The position numbers were made by a program, and so were the translations under genes. Below are positions 27,201 through 33,497 of a DNA stretch of 44,847 bases, piece after piece (position 1 is the stretch's first letter; each line of letters starts with the position of its first letter). The notes under the pieces were generated by a model. That model was not told the DNA's origin and searched no databases. It saw only the letters and a program-made list of their open reading frames with translations. The stretch is from an uncultured Treponema sp. (GTDB lineage: Bacteria > Spirochaetota > Spirochaetia > Treponematales > Treponemataceae): assembly GCA_934667505.1 (NCBI GenBank), contig CAKULY010000017.1:1-44847 (forward strand), given 5' to 3'.

Positions 27201-27216
27201 TGGAATTTGCTACCAT
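21208..27216 (-). CDS. Giant secreted Ig-repeat protein with probable C-terminal outer-membrane barrel
   Basis: 2002 residues. A signal peptide (about 8-26) leads to a long series of immunoglobulin-like domains of roughly 90-100 residues. Typical cores read GI.S..YS.DNG..F and end in A.D..GN; examples are near residues 212 (LSYSLDNGKTF), 1112 (VEYSIDGGATW), 1418 (VSLDNGNSYNN) and 1719 (VEVSFDNGKTF). A central part (about 470-1060) is more diverged. The last 180 or so residues (from about 1823) change to amphipathic strands (LYLDWHFWGASLFDIGAGLTF) and finish in IRMNVF, a terminal aromatic as in barrel proteins recognised by BamA. I infer a surface-exposed passenger anchored by a barrel. Its promoter and GGGAG site are clear. 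Confidence 0.72.
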   Translation of the reverse strand: MVANSKKSKFLLALGLFLFVTTALPAHGKKDVDEKDVSNLQSWQESFDIAGKKKGKYNIYVTASDLGGNKTTIGPYNIYVDPNSDLPVSGITNPHQGMRIVGNLNIVGTCIDDDAVDYVELILDDDEENPIRAEGKEFWSHYLVTTDLEEGPHKIKVTGVDINGLRGNSTELTWNLDRRQPVTNVTNTPMGTLVSGKVNLKGTVEDGNGIKSLSYSLDNGKTFLDAKLSKKGNQKDFSISVDTKKYNDGASVIWFKATDNAGSIGYYSFLYFIDNTKPDVAIIQPQEKETQFGKIGISGYAKDTMGISELLWQFGTETGKFELVPGNPYWGIEFDLAGTKEKSKKFTITAKDIAGNVVNVSRNILIDQELDKPIVQIADPVADSVIQMNDFVFVRGIATDIDGIASVKYRLDEGEWIEEQTKGVFCAKLADESSLSPGKHTVTVVATDRRGIVGNPFVRDFYAKGAVPEFVNAVISGGRNAGPFVNGVSVHPEEGASFQVTVNSSVGLSNVHTAVTGGKNVSIENDLIIKEGSTSALVSIPLNTSIAVGIVKISVSATDTAGRTVYYKALVDVENVSKVSLVEPAVLFDDSTVSENGLIINNQEFPASGYFVGGIAKSVELVPATPFAKAVLKGNSISLVPGKVQGISDPVVVRVTTDQGLSYDSKKIVFKYDESVPVLKMNGNSVIDGGSGKVDISGSVQFDVGLSSLYYRIFSSKAVVASNMLSGMEGVVAGEKVDLEKSRSFSIPFDAQQMGYGIYIIEVTAESIGGKKASSAVMVKNLPNLPEVDEKGKPVSPKTPIIVWADGDDVHYAAAYQGELETAFGSFPRAQMKAELNPLSISVPYGEGKTVSSKYNAAKVPDLEAYIASVNGEQYVSGMPVQVAPGSTAVMQVYIDTDVSVGSVLFEVTGTSVPGGVEKQTGTVKAVKVEGAETRWLAEIPLSSLPVRVNNVKVSIKAGSVSKELKGSVEIVRPLEDSIIDDERKIYTMESSDAFFDNATGNYVMNASSKFYMYANVAALKKAEIISGGDGLALETVGNCIVLSPTKDGFFNGVVVRATDSNGITYKSPAVNFLVDRGSPDLNISTPALHAWVKKSLKISGTAADPSGIKSVEYSIDGGATWKPMTLSGPKMGVTFSAVEDISAFEDGLISVDLRSYDAAGNVAYARSAAYKDVTPPEVSVIVPFEEAVVNGDNYIAFSVSDNGSFERACYVAPPVKSEKKRIDLKDSNGILMNGKYVSTHIGTAEQPIDEAMSFEFYDDAGNCTVVESWKFFIDTQSDLPIVEIHLPSDNEVITRDFTISGVVYDDDGACDIYYKIDKGEYAKLPEKSTSFAIDVPFSIMTDNEHVVSVYAIDLNGVKGPVCERKFRVSTAEPKGAVTSPSIDKSVKGAITLKGVASDKNGIEKVLVSLDNGNSYNNAVGTEDWSYTVDSRAIPNGTNVVFIRIFDKYGIEGLYSSLINIDNQKPEMILDYPLDDSATSGSLFFSGYAFDNVDITELFVQVRSLEGKEIPAKMKKIPFKLERIISNTLDISSLANGTYNIELTALDKAGNATNVSRNITLDKNKPVANVSVLYPLNGEHKQGIFNIYGEAVSEKNIEKLSLYIDNKFAAETQLTSSGYFVFKVGPENISSGIHEYRVDAIVEGGSAVRSMVQTVEYNPVGPWVTIENFTYGDFAVNRPYIQGHAGYSLDEEELLRSKMKQATKEEKAIIAAKKVEKVEVSFDNGKTFAQVSAAEKWMYRVENQDIEPGYHFMLVRATMRNGETAIERVIIQIDNTAPEIRLISPGAGGRYNQELAFSGLSSDDVGLESVKIGLRKGDKASYEVPSFIQGLYLDWHFWGASLFDIGAGLTFFDDAVKLQVQWGQFTDAQRDAVNSFLGKEISPMRYGGDNILGIKILANVGQVPFSYFFGHDLEWLSAAFAVGANFSLFNQTNSGKPQILSALIGQVEFPRVHFANMKMFSTFSLYYEASLWFIPTDVAGNENVDIKNMVFQNSIGIRMNVF

Positions 27217-27248
27217 AAAATAACTCCCTATTTTTTTTATATAAATTT

Positions 27249-27277
27249 ATTGTAACCCACAATTATCAAGTTTACAA
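27249..27277 (-). promoter_or_regulatory. Promoter of the envelope operon
   Basis: Minus-strand TTGTAA (27272-27277), a 17-base spacer and TACAAT (27249-27254). The start near 27242 gives a leader of about 26 nt with GGGAG before ATG 27216. It would transcribe the three genes 27216-18690. Confidence 0.6.
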
Positions 27278-27306
27278 ACTTATATCTTTGTTTATCGGCA
27301 TATTTT

Positions 27307-27335
27307 TTGAAATACTGAAATTTTTGTGTTATAAT
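27307..27335 (+). promoter_or_regulatory. Sigma-70-type promoter of the sirtuin gene
   Basis: TTGAAA (27307-27312), 17 bases, TATAAT (27330-27335), with TG one base upstream of the -10. The predicted start near 27342 leaves a leader of about 94 nt that includes a dispersed-repeat fragment. Confidence 0.65.
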
Positions 27336-27365
27336 AAAAATCGGTATTGAAAATTGAGTTAAAAA

Positions 27366-27421
27366 AAAGAACAAAAGCGTAAGCGTTTTTCTATATTATT
27401 TGTAAAAAACTCAATCTTCAA
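27366..27421 (+). repeat. Dispersed repeat fragment (copy E)
   Basis: Contains AAAAGCGTAAGCG and ATTTGTAAAAAACTC as in the right part of copy A (133-166). It lies between the promoter and start codon of the sirtuin gene, so it would be in the mRNA leader. Confidence 0.5.
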
Positions 27422-27435
27422 ACCAGGTATTAAGT

Positions 27436-28170
27436 ATGAATCAAATAGAGCATTTGCAAAAAATTTATGACGAATCTTCAAATATAGTTTTTTTTGGAGG
27501 GGCAGGAGTTTCTACAGAAAGCGGAATTCCTGATTTTAGGAGCCAGGACGGTCTTTACAATCAAAAATGGAAGTATCCGCCAGAAACTATTATCAGCAGA
27601 AGTTTTTTTGATTCAAACCCAAAAGAATTTTATAGATTTTACCGTGAAAAACTAATTATAAAAGACGTTGAACCGAACATAACGCACAAAGTTCTTGCAA
27701 AAATGGAGCAAGCAGGAAAACTAAAAGCCATAGTTACACAGAATATTGATGGTCTTCACCAAAAAGCGGGAAGCAAGGTTGTTTTTGAGCTGCACGGAAG
27801 CACTCTAAGAAATTATTGCATGGACTGCCACGCATTTTACGATGTAGATTTTATAGCAGAAAGCGAACATTCTAAAGACGGTCTGCCTCATTGCACAAAG
27901 TGCGGGGGACTTGTAAAACCAGATGTTGTTCTTTACGAGGAAAGCCTTGACGAAAAATGCATAAACGGAGCAATAAATGCCATCTCTCAGGCAGATACAC
28001 TAATAATCGGGGGAACAAGCTTGACAGTTTATCCAGCGGCGGGGCTTGTGCGCTATTTTTCAGGAAATCACCTTGTAATTATAAACAAAACGCCTGTTCC
28101 AGACGATGCAAAAGCGGAACTTGCCATTCACGACAAATTGGGCAACGCCTTCAGCTCTTTAAAAGTTTAA
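27436..28170 (+). CDS. cobB: NAD-dependent protein deacylase, sirtuin family
   Basis: Removes acyl groups from lysines using NAD+. The 244-residue protein is of typical bacterial CobB length. Present are the NAD-binding GAGVSTESGIPDFRS, the TQNIDGLHQKAGS loop, catalytic His in ELHGS, two zinc-binding CxxC pairs (CMDC and CTKC), and PDVVLYEE. The later IIGGTSLTVYPAA strand replaces the usual GTSL.V.PAA with little change. Substrates are unknown. The start ATG has no strong Shine-Dalgarno (AGG only). Convergent with parB. Confidence 0.93.
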   Translation: MNQIEHLQKIYDESSNIVFFGGAGVSTESGIPDFRSQDGLYNQKWKYPPETIISRSFFDSNPKEFYRFYREKLIIKDVEPNITHKVLAKMEQAGKLKAIVTQNIDGLHQKAGSKVVFELHGSTLRNYCMDCHAFYDVDFIAESEHSKDGLPHCTKCGGLVKPDVVLYEESLDEKCINGAINAISQADTLIIGGTSLTVYPAAGLVRYFSGNHLVIINKTPVPDDAKAELAIHDKLGNAFSSLKV

Positions 28171-28175
28171 TTCTT

Positions 28176-28195
28176 GCAAAAATTTTGATTTTTGC
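28176..28195. other. Inverted repeat between convergent genes
   Basis: GCAAAAAT and ATTTTTGC around a TTTG loop, in the 46-base gap between the cobB and parB stop codons. It lacks a T tract outside the stem, so bidirectional termination is possible but weakly supported. Confidence 0.35.
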
Positions 28196-28216
28196 AGGAC
28201 GTCAAATTATCCAAAA

Positions 28217-29191
28217 TTAGTTCTCTGTAGATTTTACAACGACGTTGTACAAGCGGTCTAAATCCTCTTTGCTAAAATAATCAATCTGAATGGAACCCTT
28301 TTCTAAAGTTCCTTTTAAAGTAACTTTTGTGCCAAACACTTCTATAAACTTCTGTTCAATTGCGACAACGTCAGGATCTTTTTTTTCGGTTTTCTTTTTT
28401 TCTTTTTTGCCAGCGGCTCTGCCACCATTATTGTAGGTCTTAGCAAGCTCTTCAGCATCGCGAACGCTCATTCCGCTGCCAATAATCTTACCAAAAAGAA
28501 TTCTCTGGTCAGCAGAATTAGCAACTTGCAGCAAGGCCCTTGCATGCCCCGCAGAAATTTGACCGTCGATTAAAGACTTTTGCATATCTTCTGGAAGTTT
28601 TAAAAGTCTTATGGCATTTGCAACAGTAGGACGCTTTTTGCCGACTCTTCGCGCCACTTCTTCCTGACCAAAATCTCCAAGCTGCATAAGGTTGTAATAA
28701 GCCTGAGCTTCTTCTATAGGATTTAAATCTGCTCGTTGAATATTTTCGATCAAGGCGACTTCAAGTTTTTTTACTTCGTCGTATTTTCGAATCTGAACCG
28801 GAACTTTTTCAAGACCAGCAATTTTTGCAGCGCGAGTACGGCGTTCACCTGCAATTATAAAGAATTTTCCATCATCAGCTTTTTCTATAAGAATTGGCTC
28901 GATAACACCGTTTTCCCTTACAGAATCAGCAAGTTCTTCAAGGTCTTTTTGATTGAACTCTTTTCGTGGCTGATGCGGATTAGGAACAAGCAAAACTGGA
29001 TTAGCCCAAAGTCCGCCATTTTCATCTACTTCTATGCCAGACGGAATAACTGCATTTTGCAAGGATGTTTGAGAAGCATTGCCTTGAACTTCAGTGTTTT
29101 CAAGAGAATTATTTTCTTCTTTTGAAGGGTTTTTATTTCCAATAAGGGCATCAAGCCCTCTTCCTAGTCCTAATCCACCAATTTTAGCCAC
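28217..29191 (-). CDS. parB: Chromosome partitioning protein ParB/Spo0J
   Basis: CTP-dependent clamp that loads on parS sites and guides chromosome segregation. 324 residues begin with GLGRGLDALIG, the ParA-interacting N-terminus. NPHQPRK and the ParB/sulfiredoxin CTP-binding motif GERRTRAAKIAGLEKVPVQIR follow, then IENIQRADLNPIEEA and the helix-turn-helix GKKRPTVANAIRLLKLP. The linker is unusually Lys-rich (residues about 255-275). Start GTG 29191 overlaps the parA end by 8 bases and has an excellent GAGGTGAT site 5 bases upstream. I saw no parS-like TGTTTCACGTGAAACA in the window. Confidence 0.95.
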   Translation of the reverse strand: MAKIGGLGLGRGLDALIGNKNPSKEENNSLENTEVQGNASQTSLQNAVIPSGIEVDENGGLWANPVLLVPNPHQPRKEFNQKDLEELADSVRENGVIEPILIEKADDGKFFIIAGERRTRAAKIAGLEKVPVQIRKYDEVKKLEVALIENIQRADLNPIEEAQAYYNLMQLGDFGQEEVARRVGKKRPTVANAIRLLKLPEDMQKSLIDGQISAGHARALLQVANSADQRILFGKIIGSGMSVRDAEELAKTYNNGGRAAGKKEKKKTEKKDPDVVAIEQKFIEVFGTKVTLKGTLEKGSIQIDYFSKEDLDRLYNVVVKSTEN

Positions 29192-29939
29192 GTTTCATCA
29201 CCTCTTCCGCAAGTTTTGCATAACTTTTAGCACCATTACATTCAGGATCGTATGAACAAATAGGCAGACCACGAGAAGGAGCTTCTGAAAGTCTAACATT
29301 ACGCGGAATTATGGTACTGAAAACAACATCTTTAAAATAAGACTTAACTTGCATAACAACATCCTGCGCAAGTCTTGTTCGACTGTCATACATGGTGAAA
29401 AATATTCCGCCTATCACAAGATTTGGATTTATGCTTTTCTGAACTTTATCAACAGATTTTAAAAGGAGAGTTATTCCTTCAAGAGCAAAATATTCACACT
29501 GCATAGGAACAAGAACTGAATCTGCAGCTGCAAGACCATTTAACGTAAGAAGCCCCAAACTAGGAGGACAATCTATAAGGATGTAATCATACAATGGCTT
29601 AAGCGGAGCCAACGCATTTTTAAGAAAAAATTCACGGTTTTCTTGATCTACAAGTTCAATTGCCGCACCAGAAAGGTCTATAGACGCGCTTATAACATCA
29701 AGCCCTTGAACGCTAGACTTTTTTACAGCATCTTGAGCGCTTACTTGACCAGCAAGCAATTCATATATAGTAGGCTTGTCTTTAGACACGCCTACACCGC
29801 TAGACATATTCCCCTGTGAGTCGAAATCCACTAACAGCACTTTTTTGCCAGCTAAGGCAATATATGCACCGATGTTTATGCAGGATGTTGTTTTACCAAC
29901 TCCGCCTTTTTGATTAACGAAAACGATACACTTTCCCAT
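29184..29939 (-). CDS. parA: Chromosome partitioning ATPase ParA/Soj
   Basis: 251-residue Walker-type ATPase that forms a dynamic gradient on DNA and moves ParB complexes. The deviant Walker A KGGVGKTTSCIN is at about residues 10-21, VLLVDFDSQGNMS follows, and YILIDCPPSLGLLTLN is the Walker B region. The family's LAQDVV and RNVRLSEAPS are present. I chose ATG 29939: an upstream TTG at 29948 lies inside the promoter box. The extended -10 TGATACATT ends 7 bases before this ATG, so the transcript is probably leaderless. parB is translationally coupled behind it. Confidence 0.95.
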   Translation of the reverse strand: MGKCIVFVNQKGGVGKTTSCINIGAYIALAGKKVLLVDFDSQGNMSSGVGVSKDKPTIYELLAGQVSAQDAVKKSSVQGLDVISASIDLSGAAIELVDQENREFFLKNALAPLKPLYDYILIDCPPSLGLLTLNGLAAADSVLVPMQCEYFALEGITLLLKSVDKVQKSINPNLVIGGIFFTMYDSRTRLAQDVVMQVKSYFKDVVFSTIIPRNVRLSEAPSRGLPICSYDPECNGAKSYAKLAEEVMKRG

Positions 29940-29946
29940 AAACTTC

Positions 29947-29979
29947 AATGTATCATTTTTTTTAGTTTAAGTATATAGT
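29947..29979. promoter_or_regulatory. Overlapping divergent promoters of parA and the methyltransferase
   Basis: The 49-base gap holds a minus-strand extended -10 TGATACATT (29947-29955) for parA and a plus-strand TATAGT (29974-29979) for the methyltransferase. Each -10 lies where the other's -35 would fall, so both polymerases cannot bind at once. Neither gene has a Shine-Dalgarno. Confidence 0.5.
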
Positions 29980-29988
29980 TATTAAGTT

Positions 29989-31164
29989 ATGATTATTTCT
30001 GCAACTTTTTCAAAACCTGTAAAAAATATAAAGGATTTTTTTGACCATCCTTTCCAAAGAATTAAGATAAAAGCCGTAAACACAGCAGGCAAAACTTCTT
30101 TTTTTGCGGAATTTTTTACAGAAAAGCAAGTTTTTCACAAACAGTTTTCAAAAAACGAATTGAACGAGTTTATTGAAAAAAATGCTGGACACACTTTTAA
30201 AAATTGCGTTGTAAAAACTCAAAATGAAGAAATAACTTATCTTGCAAACAAAAAAGGCAAAATCTCAAAACTTGTAAAAAACCTTGCAGAATCGCAAAAA
30301 AATTCTTTAATTCCGCAAAAAACAGCTTTCAACAAAAAAAACTATATTCTGCAAGAAGGCACGCCTATTTCTTTCTTAATCCTTTTGGGAATAATGACCC
30401 CAGAAGGCAAAATTATTAATTCCAAAAACGACAAATTCAGGCAGATAAACAGATTTCTTGAATTTATAGACGATATTTTGCCAGAAATTTTACAAAATAA
30501 AATAGAAAAAAATGACTTGCTCAAAATTGTTGATTTTGGATGCGGAAAATCGTACTTGACTTTTGCCGCTCACTATTTTTTAACACAGATAAAGCACATC
30601 GAAACAGAAATTATTGGTCTTGACTTAAAAGAAGACGTAATTGAATACTGCAACGAAATTGCCAAGAAACTTGACTGCAAAGGGCTTTCATTTAAAAAAG
30701 GCGACATTGCCGAATACAACAAAAGCGCGCCAGACATTGTAATTACACTCCATGCTTGCAACACAGCTACCGACTACGCATTAAACTACGCGGTAAAGCA
30801 CAATTGCAAAGCAATTTTAAGCGTGCCTTGTTGCCAGCACGAAATAAATGAGCAGATTTCTGTTAATCTAAAAGAAAAAAAATTAGGGGAAGAATCGACA
30901 TTTTTTCCGCTTTTAAAATACGGTCTTATAAAAGAAAAATTCAGTTCGCTTGTAACCGATGCGCTTAGGGCGCAATACCTTGAACGCTGCGGTTATTCAG
31001 TTCAAATTCTTGAATTTATCGACGAAGGACACACTCCAAAAAATCTTTTAATTCGCGCCGTAAAAAAGAACAGCAACTTTGAAAAAAATATGCTTGAACA
31101 AAATTTTAAACTAGAAGATGAATTGCAAATTACGCCGACCTTGAAGAAACTTCTTGAAATCTAA
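29989..31164 (+). CDS. SAM-dependent methyltransferase, class I
   Basis: 391 residues. An N-terminal domain without a named match (about 1-165) precedes a Rossmann methyltransferase with motif I VDFGCGKSYLTFAAHYF near residue 181, motif II IGLDLKEDVIEYC, and DIVITLHACNTATDYAL, followed by a VPCCQHEI segment. This matches the Methyltransf_32-type family (GSTCD/RRNAD1-like) found across bacteria and eukaryotes; a role on RNA is plausible but not shown. It is divergent from parA with overlapping promoters. The gene ends just before repeat copy B. Confidence 0.78.
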   Translation: MIISATFSKPVKNIKDFFDHPFQRIKIKAVNTAGKTSFFAEFFTEKQVFHKQFSKNELNEFIEKNAGHTFKNCVVKTQNEEITYLANKKGKISKLVKNLAESQKNSLIPQKTAFNKKNYILQEGTPISFLILLGIMTPEGKIINSKNDKFRQINRFLEFIDDILPEILQNKIEKNDLLKIVDFGCGKSYLTFAAHYFLTQIKHIETEIIGLDLKEDVIEYCNEIAKKLDCKGLSFKKGDIAEYNKSAPDIVITLHACNTATDYALNYAVKHNCKAILSVPCCQHEINEQISVNLKEKKLGEESTFFPLLKYGLIKEKFSSLVTDALRAQYLERCGYSVQILEFIDEGHTPKNLLIRAVKKNSNFEKNMLEQNFKLEDELQITPTLKKLLEI

Positions 31165-31260
31165 TTAGCCCAAGTGAAACGCGAGCACAACCGTCTGAAC
31201 AAATTGTAAATTCGACGATAGCGTTTTTCAAAATTTGTAAAAATTCGACACTTGGGCTAA
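31165..31260. repeat. Dispersed repeat copy B with perfect 12-bp terminal inverted repeats
   Basis: TTAGCCCAAGTG (31165-31176) and CACTTGGGCTAA (31249-31260) bound a 96-bp element containing the 17-nt core (31198-31214) and GCACAACCGTCTG flank shared with copies A and C. Two internal direct repeats read TGTAAATTCGAC and TGTAAAAATTCGAC. It lies between convergent genes, and the right terminal repeat contains the stop codon of the DUF2400 gene. The whole unit could fold as one hairpin and serve as a bidirectional terminator or be a small mobile element. Confidence 0.7.
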
Positions 31261-32009
31261 TCAGATTTCAAAGAATCAACTCCAAGCCCAAAAAGAGCAA
31301 AATCGGCACGGCAAGGATCATTTGGCCAAATCTCTTTCATTTTTTCTGTAAGTTCCATGGCGGTTTTCCTGTTTGGCTTTGAATTTTCTGCAATCAAGCC
31401 TAACCTTATGCTTTCTTGCAAAACATGAACATCAAGCGGAATTACAAGTTTTTCTGGATTGTACCAAGTCCACAATCCTAAATCCACAGGGGAATTTGTG
31501 CGAACCATCCAGCGCAAGAACATATAAACACGCTTGTTTGCAGAAGTTTTTCCTTTGGGAACTATTCTTGCATCGCAAAAAGTTTCACCAATTATGTCCG
31601 CCAAGTCCAAAGAAAAGAATTTTTTTTCATCCCATTTGGAATGTAAAAAATCGCCAAGAGTTTTTGCTTCTAGCAAGATTTTTGAAAGTGCGCAAAACAA
31701 ATCCCTCATATCGGAATAAGAATAAAAACGATAAAACTTGCCTTGCCCATCAAACTTCTTATAATCTTTAGATTTCAGCCACTGGCAAATTCCGCCAGAT
31801 TTATCGGCCGTTTCAAAGATAACTTTTATTTTGGGAATAAACTGTTTGCGGCTGCCAAAGCTCAACATTGCGGCAATAAAACTGGCTGCTTCTATATCAT
31901 TTATTTCAGAATACCACCTAAGGAATTGACTTGGATCTTCATCTAAAAAAGAAGAATTTTCATAACGCTCAGCCAATTCCTTAAGTTCTAGCTTTAAATT
32001 TTCTGTCAT
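31257..32009 (-). CDS. TIGR02757/DUF2400 family protein
   Basis: 250 residues. It fits the conserved TIGR02757 family: SEINDIEAASFIAAMLSFGSR near residue 35, a central FYRFYSYSDM, and near the C-terminus RWMVRTNSPVDLGLW, IPLDVHVLQESIRLGL and FGLGVDS. The fold is thought to be related to helix-hairpin-helix DNA glycosylases, but function is unknown. It lies 12 bases after the DUF1846 gene and has only a weak ribosome site, so it is probably the last gene of the fabF operon. Confidence 0.82.
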   Translation of the reverse strand: MTENLKLELKELAERYENSSFLDEDPSQFLRWYSEINDIEAASFIAAMLSFGSRKQFIPKIKVIFETADKSGGICQWLKSKDYKKFDGQGKFYRFYSYSDMRDLFCALSKILLEAKTLGDFLHSKWDEKKFFSLDLADIIGETFCDARIVPKGKTSANKRVYMFLRWMVRTNSPVDLGLWTWYNPEKLVIPLDVHVLQESIRLGLIAENSKPNRKTAMELTEKMKEIWPNDPCRADFALFGLGVDSLKSD

Positions 32010-32021
32010 AAGTTCTGTGGT

Positions 32022-33497
32022 TTAAAGACTTTTTATCTTCTTCATAACAGGTTCGCAAGTCAACTCAACGCCAAGCTTCTTAAAAATCTTTCTGTCAACT
32101 TCGCTAAGCATGACCGTTGTATGAACTTGGCAACTGTCAAATTCCGAAAGTTTTTCAAGAGCTTTTTTGCAGTTTTCATCTTCCTTTGAAAGCATTGCAA
32201 GAGCGACTAAAACCTCGTCCGTATGCAAACGAGGATTGTTTCCCCTAAGATATGTAACCTTCATATTCTGAATAGGCTCAATCATGCTTGCTGGGATAAG
32301 TTTTACCTTGTGGTCAATTCCTGCAAGGTGCTTTGTCGCATTCAAAATTAAAGCCGCGCTTGCGCCAAGCAAGTCTGTTGTTTCAGAAGTGATTATTGTT
32401 CCGTCAAAAAGTTCAATCGCTGCGGTAGGAACGCCAGACTTAGAACCTCTTTCAACGGCGGCAACTGTAACTTTTCTGTCTGATGTGGAAATTTTTGCCT
32501 GCTGCATAAGAAGTTCTATTTTATTAACCTCTTCTTCACTTCCTTTTCCTTCTGCCAAGCGATTAAGGGCATCGTAATAGCGGCGAATTATTTCTTGACG
32601 GCTTGCCTCGCAGCAAACTTCATCGTCAAAAATGCAGTACCCAGCCATATTAACGCCCATGTCTGTAGGCGACTTGTAAGGATTTTCGCCGTAAATGCCT
32701 TCAAAAATTGCATTTAGAACAGGATAAATTTCTATGTCGCGGTTATAATTTACTGTTGTCTTGCCATAAGCCTCTAAATGCCACGGATCTATCATGTTCA
32801 CATCGTTTAAGTCTGCCGTTGCGGCTTCGTAGGCAATATTTACAGGATGCTTTAAAGGAAGATTCCAAATCGGAAACGTTTCAAACTTCGCATAGCCAGA
32901 CTTTATACCACGCTTGTTATCGTGATAAAGCTGGCTAAGACAAGTTGCCATTTTTCCGCTTCCAGGACCAGGGGCTGTAACAACAACCAAAGGACGCGTT
33001 GTTTCTATATAATCGTTTTTTCCGTATCCTTCATCGCTGTTTATAAGAGCAACATTTGAAGGATAACCGGGAATCGTATAGTGAACATACGTTTTTATCT
33101 TAAGTTTTTTCAACTTTTTACGAAAAATATCGGCAGCGGCTTGCCCTTGGTAATGCGTTATAACAACGCTGCCCACCATAAGACCACGGCTTTGAAATTC
33201 ATCGCGAAGGCGAAGAACGTCCATGTCATAAGTAATGCCTAAATCGCCGCGAACTTTGTTTTTTTCAATATCAACCGCACTAATTACAATTACGATTTCT
33301 GCACAATCCGCAAGCTGCATAAGCATACGCAATTTGCTGTCTGGCTGAAATCCCGGTAAAACGCGAGAAGCATGGTAGTCATCAAAGAGCTTTCCGCCAA
33401 ACTCCAAATAAAGTTTATTCCCAAACTTTGCGATTCGCTCTTTTATGTGTTCCGACTGAATCTTTAGATATTTTTCGTTGTCAAATCCGTATTTCAT
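32022..33497 (-). CDS. DUF1846 family protein
   Basis: A 491-residue cytoplasmic protein matching the widespread DUF1846/UPF0371 family in length and in motifs: YLKIQSEHIKERIAKFGNKLYLEFGGK at the start, GPGSGKMATCLSQLYHD (P-loop-like) near residue 175, and AYGKTTVNYNRDIEIYPVL. Structures are known for relatives but no accepted function. I place the start at ATG 33497, whose A-T-G-A overlaps the fabF stop codon; this makes translational coupling with fabF very likely. Whether it takes part in the acyl pathway is not known. Confidence 0.88.
   Translation of the reverse strand: MKYGFDNEKYLKIQSEHIKERIAKFGNKLYLEFGGKLFDDYHASRVLPGFQPDSKLRMLMQLADCAEIVIVISAVDIEKNKVRGDLGITYDMDVLRLRDEFQSRGLMVGSVVITHYQGQAAADIFRKKLKKLKIKTYVHYTIPGYPSNVALINSDEGYGKNDYIETTRPLVVVTAPGPGSGKMATCLSQLYHDNKRGIKSGYAKFETFPIWNLPLKHPVNIAYEAATADLNDVNMIDPWHLEAYGKTTVNYNRDIEIYPVLNAIFEGIYGENPYKSPTDMGVNMAGYCIFDDEVCCEASRQEIIRRYYDALNRLAEGKGSEEEVNKIELLMQQAKISTSDRKVTVAAVERGSKSGVPTAAIELFDGTIITSETTDLLGASAALILNATKHLAGIDHKVKLIPASMIEPIQNMKVTYLRGNNPRLHTDEVLVALAMLSKEDENCKKALEKLSEFDSCQVHTTVMLSEVDRKIFKKLGVELTCEPVMKKIKSL

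Noticed and set aside
21208..27216. Nested frames within the giant gene
   Set aside because: No ribosome sites or recognisable domains; the long frame has consistent repeats throughout.
31172..31190. Possible parS near parA-parB
   Set aside because: GTGAAACGCG is only half of the 16-bp parS consensus; no full or near-full site was found in the window.
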